Shown here: positions 1 through 5,191 of the stretch, one piece after another
Position numbering within the stretch: the first letter of the stretch is position 1
How the letters are laid out: every line of letters begins with the position of its first letter
Origin: Desulfocapsa sp.
Lineage (GTDB): Bacteria > Desulfobacterota > Desulfobulbia > Desulfobulbales > Desulfocapsaceae
Length of the DNA: 5,233 nt
Assembly: GCA_029942265.1 (NCBI GenBank)
Contig: JAOZTO010000208.1
Span: forward strand, 1 to 5,233
Direction of reading: 5' to 3'
Notes under the pieces: model-generated
The model's input: only the letters and a program-made list of their open reading frames with translations
What the model was told of the DNA's origin: nothing
The model's database searches: none
Program-made: the position numbers and the translations under genes

Positions 1-103
1 CTGTTCAGATGTGCCTCATATTCGTTCATTTTGGCATTCGAAGCATAGTTTGCTATGTGAGAATGTCCAAATGGACGAAGATGGGGCAGAGCTGAATAGT
101 TAC
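1..103. repeat. 106-bp imperfect palindromic repeat, copy 1 (left edge cut)
   Basis: Bases 1-39 match the reverse complement of 61-99 at 31 of 39 positions, with an inner CATAG/CTATG stem around a TTTG loop (49-52), so the whole unit can fold into one long hairpin. It ends in CTGAATAGTTAC (92-103). The opposite end begins CTGTTCAG at base 1, and by comparison with copy 2 about four bases (GTAA) are missing beyond the window. The reverse complement of 2349-2454 aligns along its full length with about 10 mismatches and one single-base gap, so this is a true dispersed repeat and not a chance hairpin. It encodes no transposase. It resembles ERIC/REP or MITE-like elements in form only; I cannot name the family. 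Confidence 0.9.
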
Positions 104-122
104 CAAATATTTACATAATTTC

Positions 123-150
123 TTGATTATTTGCACACAAATCATATAAT
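123..150 (+). promoter_or_regulatory. Probable sigma70-type promoter for the hpf-like gene
   Basis: A TTGATT -35 box (123-128) is followed after 16 nt by a perfect TATAAT -10 box (145-150). This predicts a start near 156-158 and a leader of about 270 nt before the ATG at 429. The promoter lies just outside repeat copy 1, which ends at 103. A weaker pair further down (TTGATT 277-282 with TTATTA or TATTAA near 300) is much less convincing. Confidence 0.6.
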
Positions 151-291
151 AAAAAGTGAAGGTATACTTTTACTGTTGTTGCAGTGCTAATAAAGTATGC
201 CCAAGACAGCTTGAGGCTACCTTGAAAATTACCTTTCCTCCCAATTATTCGTTGCGATAAATTTCTTATCATGACTTGATTGGGGACGGAA

Positions 292-351
292 ATGCTTGTT
301 ATTAAAGGTATCTTTGAGTTACATAAGGAGCGTATTTACGAATACGTTTGA
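292..351 (+). CDS. Possible 19-residue leader peptide
   Basis: ATG at 292 opens a 19-codon frame, MLVIKGIFELHKERIYEYV, closed by TGA at 349-351 inside the hpf leader. A GGGGA at 282-286 and a GGA at 288-290 could act as a weak ribosome site, but those bases also take part in a predicted stem. The peptide contains no run of one amino acid that would indicate classical attenuation. A 20-codon frame is easily found by chance, so this is only a candidate. Confidence 0.15.
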   Translation: MLVIKGIFELHKERIYEYV

Positions 352-417
352 TGACAGTGACGCATTGAGTTGTGATTACTGTTGTAGCCTCGAAGTTGTT
401 TAGAGCAACTTCTTAAT

Positions 418-424
418 GGAGGAA
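418..424 (+). promoter_or_regulatory. Ribosome binding site of the hpf-like gene with upstream hairpin
   Basis: GGAGGAA ends 4 nt before the ATG at 429 (core GGAGG 418-422, 6-nt gap), a strong site that fixes the start codon. The 7-bp stem GAAGTTG (392-398) with CAACTTC (406-412) lies directly upstream. It has no following T-run, so it is not a terminator. The site is fully complementary to TTCCTCC at 235-241 in the leader. Confidence 0.8.
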
Positions 425-428
425 CCAT

Positions 429-965
429 ATGGATTTAAAGGTTGAAACTCGGAATGTTGAATTGCGAAAAGGATGGCAGATAAAAATAGATGAGGAAAAA
501 GAAAAACTAGTTCGTCACTTTGCCGGTTTCGTTCTTCACCTCCGTGTCTCCATCACTGGAACGGCGCATCATAAAGAAGGTGGTTATGAGTTAAAGCTTG
601 TCGCGTCGGTTCCTAGTGACACTGTCGTTGTTACCAGAAAAGGAGAGAATGTATCACCTTTGCTGGTAGAGGCTTTTGATGTCCTCTCTCAGCAGATGAA
701 AGAGATGCTTCGCAAGAAACGCCAATCTCAAAAGGGTGCAGATAACTCAGCAGATGAGAATACACAATATGGTGTTATTCAGAAAGTTTCCCCTTTTGAA
801 TCGTATGGATTTATTGCAAGTGAGGATGGAAGAGAAATCTATTTCCACGAAAACGCCTTAAAAGATATAAGCATTGATACATTAACCGAAGGTGACGCTG
901 TTGCCTATGGAGAGAGTGTTGGTGATAAAGGCCCTCAAGCATCATGGGTGCGAATGAATAACTAA
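429..965 (+). CDS. HPF/RaiA-type ribosome-associated protein fused to a cold-shock domain
   Basis: This 178-residue protein joins two domains. Residues 1-100 read like the ribosome hibernation factor family (HPF/RaiA, sigma54 modulation protein fold): a beta strand MDLKVETRNVEL, a charged helix, strands, and a closing helix with the family-like pattern LLVEAFDVLSQQMKEML (78-94). Residues 101-112 form a polar linker. Residues 113-176 are a cold-shock OB-fold: YGVIQKV (114-120), an RNP1-like SYGFI (125-129) and an RNP2-like IYFHENAL (137-144), then the usual EGD and GPQA signatures. HPF-type domains bind the 30S decoding region and silence or protect ribosomes in stress; cold-shock domains bind single-stranded RNA. 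The fusion is a known architecture in several Proteobacteria-like groups, though less familiar than stand-alone HPF. The gene has its own promoter, a long leader and a terminator, so it looks monocistronic. Its exact activity (hibernation, RNA chaperone or both) is not shown by sequence. Confidence 0.88.
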   Translation: MDLKVETRNVELRKGWQIKIDEEKEKLVRHFAGFVLHLRVSITGTAHHKEGGYELKLVASVPSDTVVVTRKGENVSPLLVEAFDVLSQQMKEMLRKKRQSQKGADNSADENTQYGVIQKVSPFESYGFIASEDGREIYFHENALKDISIDTLTEGDAVAYGESVGDKGPQASWVRMNN

Positions 966-985
966 TGATGGATTCCTAAAAATTC
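966..985. repeat. Solitary half-arm of the 55-bp palindromic repeat
   Basis: The 20 bases directly after the hpf stop codon begin TGATGGATTC and match 18 of 20 positions of the reverse complement of 1181-1200, the right arm of the palindrome at 1146-1200. The opposite arm is not recognisable here. Only a weak CTAAAAATT/AATTTTTGG pairing continues to about 1004. It looks like a decayed or partial copy. Confidence 0.55.
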
Positions 986-1035
986 TTCGTTACTGTAATT
1001 TTTGGTTAAATACCTGTCTTGGACAGGCCTTAGGA

Positions 1036-1073
1036 GGCTCGACACATTTTTTGTGTTGAGCCTTTTCTTTTTT
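1036..1073 (+). terminator. Intrinsic terminator after the hpf-like gene
   Basis: GGCTCGACACA (1036-1046) pairs with TGTGTTGAGCC (1052-1062) over 11 bp with one G-T wobble and a 5-base T loop. TTTTCTTTTTT follows (1063-1073). This is a textbook Rho-independent terminator. A smaller CCTGTC/GACAGG hairpin (1013-1027) precedes it. It separates hpf from nadA. Confidence 0.93.
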
Positions 1074-1093
1074 GGAGCATGCTTGCTATAACA

Positions 1094-1122
1094 TTGTTGC
1101 AATGGTAAACAGGTATTAATAG
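1094..1122 (+). promoter_or_regulatory. Weak candidate nadA promoter with overlapping inverted repeat
   Basis: nadA must be transcribed from its own start because a strong terminator precedes it. The best pair I see is TTGTTG (1094-1099) with TAATAG (1117-1122), 17 nt apart; neither box is close to consensus, and TATTAA (1114-1119) is an alternative -10. The perfect small inverted repeat CATTG-TTG-CAATG (1092-1104) overlaps the -35 box and could be an operator. No known NAD-regulator site was recognised. Confidence 0.25.
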
Positions 1123-1145
1123 ACTGATTTGCCCGTGTCGAAATG

Positions 1146-1200
1146 TGATGGACTCGTAAAAAGTCTGAATTGAAGATGAAGAGTTTTTACGAATCCATCA
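1146..1200. repeat. 55-bp palindromic repeat in the nadA leader
   Basis: The arms 1146-1165 and 1181-1200 are complementary at 18 of 20 positions around a 15-base spacer (1166-1180), with outer ends TGATGGA and TCCATCA. The same arm sequence occurs again at 966-985, so this is a repeated extragenic element and not just a local hairpin. It ends 24 nt before the nadA ribosome site and has no T-run, so it is not a conventional terminator. In RNA it would be a stable leader stem-loop. Confidence 0.8.
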
Positions 1201-1224
1201 AATGTTGTTGATATGAAATATACC

Positions 1225-1233
1225 GAGAGAGGA
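1225..1233 (+). promoter_or_regulatory. nadA ribosome binding site
   Basis: GAGAGAGGA lies 8 nt before the ATG at 1242 and supports that start. The protein N-terminus from this ATG also has the length expected for the B. subtilis-like NadA group. Confidence 0.7.
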
Positions 1234-1241
1234 AAAAACTG

Positions 1242-2342
1242 ATGTTATTACAACAAGAAGAACTAAATGTTGAGTATTATCGTCTTAGTCGTGAAGAGAT
1301 ATTAGATCGTATCCACAAACGAAAAAAAGAATTACAAGATAGGCTTCTGATCCTCTGTCATCACTATCAGCAGCAGGATATGTTCGAGTTTGCTGATCTT
1401 ACAGGAGATTCTCTAAAGCTTGCAAAAGAAGCCGCTACTATCAGTGATCGTGAATTTATTATTTTTTGTGGTGTTCATTTTATGGCAGAATCGGCGGATA
1501 TTCTGGCACATTCCAGTCAAAAGGTTATGCTCCCACATCTCCACGCTGGGTGTCCCATGGCTGACATGGCTTCAGTTGCCGCAGTGAGTCAGGCGTATAA
1601 GGAACTTGTCAGTGTAGGAATTGTTGCTGATGAAAAAGATATGGTTCCTGTAACCTATGTGAACTCTTCTGCTGCTATAAAGGCTTTTGTTGGCGATCGT
1701 GAAGGGTCGGTATGCACATCATCAAACGGTGAAAAGGTTTTACAATGGGCGTTGGACAAGGGAGAGAAGGTCTTTTTCTTCCCCGATGAACATCTTGGCC
1801 GTAACTCTGCTGCTGCATTAGGTGTTCCGGAAGAACAGGTTCTGCTCTGGCGGCGCGGTGAACTACTCGGCGGAAATAGTATCGAGGCGTTGCAGCAGGC
1901 AAAAATCCTGTTATGGGATGGCTATTGTGAAGTGCATATGCGGTTTTTACCGGATCATGTTCGTGAGTGGAAGCTAAGGGAGTCGGAAATAAATATTATC
2001 GCTCATCCCGAATGCCCACGAGACGTAGTGAGTATAGTTGATCAGTATGGTTCAACTGAGGCTATTATCGCTGCTGTGAACAATTCAGCTCCTGGAAGTA
2101 AATGGGCGATAGGCACTGAAGTTAATCTTGTGGAGCGCCTGCAACGCAATCATCCAGATAAGGAAATTCATCTTCTTGCTCCCATCACCTGTCAGTGCAC
2201 AACCATGAATTGTAATCAACCTGTTAATCTGCTCTGGCTACTTGATAATCTTGCAAACGGGGTGGTAAAAAATCAGATTAAAGTCGATCCTGAAATTGCA
2301 AGATCTGCGGCCAAATCTCTTGAACAAATGCTGGCTATATAA
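1242..2342 (+). CDS. nadA: Quinolinate synthase NadA
   Basis: This 366-residue cytoplasmic [4Fe-4S] enzyme condenses iminoaspartate with dihydroxyacetone phosphate to give quinolinate in de novo NAD synthesis. The sequence shows the NadA landmarks in order: HHYQ (40-43), TGDS (54-57), GCPMADM with C104, TYVNS (138-142), TSSN (159-162), HLGRN (184-188), GYCEVH with C229, AHPEC (254-258), GSTE (270-273), GTE (291-293) and TCQCTTMN (316-323). C104, C229 and C319 fit the three cluster cysteines by position and spacing to the B. subtilis enzyme (C110, C230, C320 as I recall them). HPE residues H255 and E257 correspond to active-site residues in the family. Length also fits the longer B. subtilis-like type rather than the 347-residue E. 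coli type. Its usual partners nadB and nadC are not in the window. The gene is preceded by a terminator and a palindromic leader and followed by a repeat, so it may be transcribed alone or with polA. Confidence 0.97.
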   Translation: MLLQQEELNVEYYRLSREEILDRIHKRKKELQDRLLILCHHYQQQDMFEFADLTGDSLKLAKEAATISDREFIIFCGVHFMAESADILAHSSQKVMLPHLHAGCPMADMASVAAVSQAYKELVSVGIVADEKDMVPVTYVNSSAAIKAFVGDREGSVCTSSNGEKVLQWALDKGEKVFFFPDEHLGRNSAAALGVPEEQVLLWRRGELLGGNSIEALQQAKILLWDGYCEVHMRFLPDHVREWKLRESEINIIAHPECPRDVVSIVDQYGSTEAIIAAVNNSAPGSKWAIGTEVNLVERLQRNHPDKEIHLLAPITCQCTTMNCNQPVNLLWLLDNLANGVVKNQIKVDPEIARSAAKSLEQMLAI

Positions 2343-2348
2343 AAAAAC

Positions 2349-2454
2349 GTAAATATTCAGCTGCACCCCATCTTCGCTCATTTGGCCATTCTCAATAGCA
2401 AACTATGCTTCGAATGTCCCAATGAACGAATATGAGGCACATCTGAACAGTTAC
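2349..2454. repeat. 106-bp imperfect palindromic repeat, copy 2 (complete)
   Basis: This unit runs from GTAA (2349-2352) to TTAC (2451-2454). Arms 2353-2391 and 2412-2450 match as inverted repeats at about 29 of 39 positions, with a central ATAG-CAAA-CTAT turn (2395-2406). Its reverse complement aligns with bases 1-103, so the two copies face opposite ways on either side of hpf and nadA. It fills almost the whole nadA-polA gap: 6 bases separate it from the nadA stop and 27 bases from the polA ribosome site. A-runs lie on both sides (2341-2347 and 2455-2460). They could mimic a target-site duplication but are too simple in sequence to judge. Confidence 0.92.
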
Positions 2455-2481
2455 AAAAAAGTTGATGGCGTCGTAAAAACT

Positions 2482-2487
2482 GAGGAG
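2482..2487 (+). promoter_or_regulatory. polA ribosome binding site that decides the GTG start
   Basis: GAGGAG ends 9 nt before GTG at 2497, a near-ideal spacing. The upstream in-frame ATG at 2422 has no purine-rich site in front of it and lies within repeat copy 2. Confidence 0.8.
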
Positions 2488-2496
2488 AAATTATTC

Positions 2497-5166
2497 GTGA
2501 GCGAAGAAGTATATCTTGTTGATGGCAGTGCCTATATCTATCGAGCCTACCATGCCGTAGCCCCGTTGACTAATGAAGACGGAATGCCCACTCATGCCGT
2601 ATTCGGATTTATGAATATTTTGCGGCGTCTTATAAAAGATGAGAAGCCTAAGTATCTTGCTGTGGCGTTTGATATGAGAGGGCCTGTTTTTCGTCATGAT
2701 ATTTACCCAGAATATAAAGCGAATCGTCCTCCTATGCCTGAAGATCTCGCTGTACAAATACCCTATATTAAAGAGCTGGTACGCGCCATGAATATCTCCT
2801 GTTATGAGATGCAGGGAATTGAAGCGGACGATATTATTGCAACTGTTGCTACTGTTCTTAGCGCAAAGGGGCACAATGTTGTTGTTGTCTCAGGGGATAA
2901 AGATCTGTTACAGCTTGTGGATAATCACGTTGTTATGCTGGATCCCATGAAAAATAAAATCATGGATAGCGCAGCTGTTGAAGAAAAATACAATGTAAAG
3001 CCAGAACAATTACTCGACTGCTATTCGCTTATGGGAGACAGCTCTGATAATATTCCAGGGGTTCCAGGTGTTGGACCCAAAACGGCCGAAAAACTGATAA
3101 ACCAGCATAAAACCCTTGAAGGTGTTTATGAAGCTCTGGCAGATATGAAAAAATCGAAGCTGAAAGAGCGTCTTGAAGAAAATAAGGATAAAGCATTTCT
3201 TTCCAGGGATTTGATTCGTTTGAAGTATGATGTGGAGGTACCCTGTGAATTATCTGCGTATCTCCCCAAGGAACCTGATGAGGAAAAACTAAACGATTTG
3301 TATGTACGGCTAGGCTTTTCCAGTATGGTGAAGACAGAAAAGAAAACTATTCCTGTGCCTGTTGATGGGTTTACCTTGGTGCAAACCCTCGATGCGCTTG
3401 AGAGTATGCTTGCACAGATTAGAAATACTGATTTGCTGGTGATTGATACTGAAACAACATCACTAAATCCTTCCCATGCAATACTTGTCGGGGTGTCATT
3501 GTGCATTGATCTTGATACTGCATGGTATATTCCAGTGGGACATTGTCTGGACGATGGACATCTCGTGGCAGGTCAGCTGGAATTATCTGTTGTTCTTGAT
3601 GCCTTGCGCCCCATACTTACATCCGAAACAATCCCCAAACTTGGTCACAATCTCAAGTACGATTATTCCGTGTTAAAAAAATCCTGTAACATCATCATGC
3701 AGGGGCCGATGTATGATACCATGATTGCAGCTCATCTTGCAGAGTCAGGACGAAGGACGTTGAAGCTTGACGATCTTTGTCGTGAGCGTGGCTACAGCTT
3801 AACAGCGTTTGATCAGGTTGTTTCTGATCCCAAAAAAGAAAAATGCTTTGCGTATGTCGGGCTTGACGCTGCCTGCAATTATAGTTGTGAAGATGTGTAT
3901 GGCGCCCTATTACTCTGGCAGCATTATGAACCACTTCTTAGGGAATTAGATCAGTATGAACTGTTTTGTGATGTTGAGACACCGCTGGTTCCTATTCTTG
4001 CAGACATGGAGCTTGCTGGGATTACTGTATCGGATGCTGTTCTTACTAAACTTCAAAGTGAATTTCAGGAAGAGCTCGATCTGTTACAGGAGGAGATTTA
4101 TACCCTTGCCGGTTACACATTCAACATTCAGTCGCCTAAGCAGTTGGGGGTGTTACTTTTTGAAAAGTTGGAGTTGCCCCATGGCCGTAAAACAAAAACG
4201 GGCTACTCCACAGACATGAAGGTGCTGGAAAAACTGGCACTCAAACACGAGATTCCTGCAAAGGTTATGCGTTATCGCATTCTTGCCAAATTGCAGTCCA
4301 CCTATGTAAAAAAACTCAAAAAACTGATTGATCCTGAGTCTGGTCGGGTTCATACCTCATTTAACCAGACCGTCACTGCAACGGGAAGGCTGTCTTCAAG
4401 TAATCCTAATATGCAGAATATTCCCATTCGTACAGATGAAGGAAATCGCATTCGGCATGCTTTTATTCCTCGTAAGGGGCTTGTTTTTATGTCGGCAGAT
4501 TATTCGCAGATTGATCTTCGAGTACTGGCGCATTATTCGCAAGACAGGGCACTTTTGCATGCGTTTCAAAATGGTGAAGATATTCATGCTCGGACTGCTG
4601 CGGAATTATTTTCAGTATCGCCTTTGCTTCTCACGTCTGAAATGCGTCGTGTTGCCAAATCGATTAATTTTGGAATTGTGTATGGTATGTCAAGTTTTGG
4701 TCTTTCGAATCAGCTTAATATCAGCCGTAAAGAGGCCAGCAGGTTTATTGATAAATATTTTCACCTCTATGGCGGTGTGAAAGAATTTATGCAGACAGTT
4801 GTTGAGCAGGCACGAATCGATGGATATGTTACCACATTACTCAACCGCAGGCGTATGCTTCCTGAGATTAATGTCAAAAACAAAACACGACGAGAGTTTT
4901 CCGAGCGAGTTGCCATTAACACTCCCATTCAGGGAACAGCAGCCGATATTGTAAAACTTGCCATGATTGCAGTTGTCCCTGCTTTGAAGCAGGAACAACT
5001 GTCAGCAAGACTCCTTTTACAAATTCATGACGAGCTGGTTTTTGAGTTACCGGAAACTGAACTTGTCGCAACACAAAAAGTAGTGCAAACCGTAATGGAG
5101 GGAGCGCTGACTTTGGATGTTCCGCTTACGGTTAATTTTGAAATAGGAAGTAGCCTAGCAAAATGA
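2497..5166 (+). CDS. polA: DNA polymerase I (5' nuclease, proofreading and polymerase domains)
   Basis: From GTG 2497 the protein has 889 residues (E. coli 928). It fills gaps and removes RNA primers in repair and lagging-strand synthesis. The 5' nuclease domain (about 1-290) keeps all the metal-binding acids: D9, D59, E109, D111, D112, D134, D136, D181 and D184. Each sits exactly four below its E. coli counterpart, which supports this start. The 3'-5' exonuclease domain (about 310-480) keeps D317 and E319 (DTE), D389, Y462 and D466, so proofreading should be active. The polymerase domain has motif A with D668, the O-helix R717, K721, F725, Y729, and motif C H844-D845-E846. The phenylalanine at 725 predicts ordinary discrimination against dideoxynucleotides. 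Odd point: the steric-gate Glu (E. coli E710) is Asp at 673. An in-frame ATG at 2422 would add 25 residues encoded largely by the repeat; I consider it unlikely. Triple stops TGA-TAA-TGA close the gene. Confidence 0.97.
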   Translation: MSEEVYLVDGSAYIYRAYHAVAPLTNEDGMPTHAVFGFMNILRRLIKDEKPKYLAVAFDMRGPVFRHDIYPEYKANRPPMPEDLAVQIPYIKELVRAMNISCYEMQGIEADDIIATVATVLSAKGHNVVVVSGDKDLLQLVDNHVVMLDPMKNKIMDSAAVEEKYNVKPEQLLDCYSLMGDSSDNIPGVPGVGPKTAEKLINQHKTLEGVYEALADMKKSKLKERLEENKDKAFLSRDLIRLKYDVEVPCELSAYLPKEPDEEKLNDLYVRLGFSSMVKTEKKTIPVPVDGFTLVQTLDALESMLAQIRNTDLLVIDTETTSLNPSHAILVGVSLCIDLDTAWYIPVGHCLDDGHLVAGQLELSVVLDALRPILTSETIPKLGHNLKYDYSVLKKSCNIIMQGPMYDTMIAAHLAESGRRTLKLDDLCRERGYSLTAFDQVVSDPKKEKCFAYVGLDAACNYSCEDVYGALLLWQHYEPLLRELDQYELFCDVETPLVPILADMELAGITVSDAVLTKLQSEFQEELDLLQEEIYTLAGYTFNIQSPKQLGVLLFEKLELPHGRKTKTGYSTDMKVLEKLALKHEIPAKVMRYRILAKLQSTYVKKLKKLIDPESGRVHTSFNQTVTATGRLSSSNPNMQNIPIRTDEGNRIRHAFIPRKGLVFMSADYSQIDLRVLAHYSQDRALLHAFQNGEDIHARTAAELFSVSPLLLTSEMRRVAKSINFGIVYGMSSFGLSNQLNISRKEASRFIDKYFHLYGGVKEFMQTVVEQARIDGYVTTLLNRRRMLPEINVKNKTRREFSERVAINTPIQGTAADIVKLAMIAVVPALKQEQLSARLLLQIHDELVFELPETELVATQKVVQTVMEGALTLDVPLTVNFEIGSSLAK

Positions 5167-5191
5167 TAATGAGAATAAATGTAAGTGCTCC

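Larger units (their letters stand above)
156..428 (+). promoter_or_regulatory. Long structured 5' leader of the hpf-cold-shock gene
   Basis: No convincing gene lies in this stretch. It can form four stem-loops. The first is 161-170 with 192-201 (10 bp including one wobble), with an inner ACTG/CAGT stem. The second is 239-247 with 277-285 (9 bp with two wobbles), extended by TCC 236-238 with GGA 288-290 and enclosing GATAA/TTATC. The third is CGTATT/AATACG (331-346). The fourth is GAAGTTG/CAACTTC (392-412), which sits 5 nt before the ribosome binding site. TTCCTCC at 235-241 is the exact complement of GGAGGAA at 418-424, so the ribosome site could be masked by long-range pairing. That pairing would compete with the second stem-loop. 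No known riboswitch class is recognised; the regulatory role is inference. Confidence 0.45.

Noticed and set aside
156..428. A known riboswitch or small RNA class in the hpf leader
   Set aside because: I could not match any conserved core of a known riboswitch, T-box or 6S-like RNA. Only generic stem-loops and the anti-Shine-Dalgarno complement are supported.
1146..1200. 55-bp palindrome as an intrinsic terminator before nadA
   Set aside because: No T-run follows on the plus strand, and the arm sequence recurs at 966-985, which points to a repeat element.
1675..1902. Minus-strand open frame inside nadA
   Set aside because: It lies wholly within a confidently identified gene, its product is arginine/proline-rich without a recognisable domain, and no ribosome site is evident. 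It is a shadow frame.
2382..2409. TTGGCC-N16-TATGCT as a polA promoter inside repeat copy 2
   Set aside because: Both boxes are poor matches and lie within the palindrome, where similar sequence is dictated by the repeat. The evidence is too weak to list as a feature.
1..2454. The two 106-bp repeats as ends of a composite transposon or as a CRISPR-like array
   Set aside because: No transposase or integrase lies between them, the enclosed genes are housekeeping, and there are no regularly spaced direct repeats. Each copy is an independent palindrome.
2422..2496. ATG at 2422 as the polA start (914-residue protein)
   Set aside because: The ATG and following codons fall inside a palindromic repeat, no ribosome site precedes it, and homology to Pol I begins only after the GTG at 2497, which has a well-spaced GAGGAG.
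2491..4780. Several plus- and minus-strand open frames of 63-150 codons inside polA
   Set aside because: All overlap the continuous, fully conserved Pol I reading frame and show no family features of their own.
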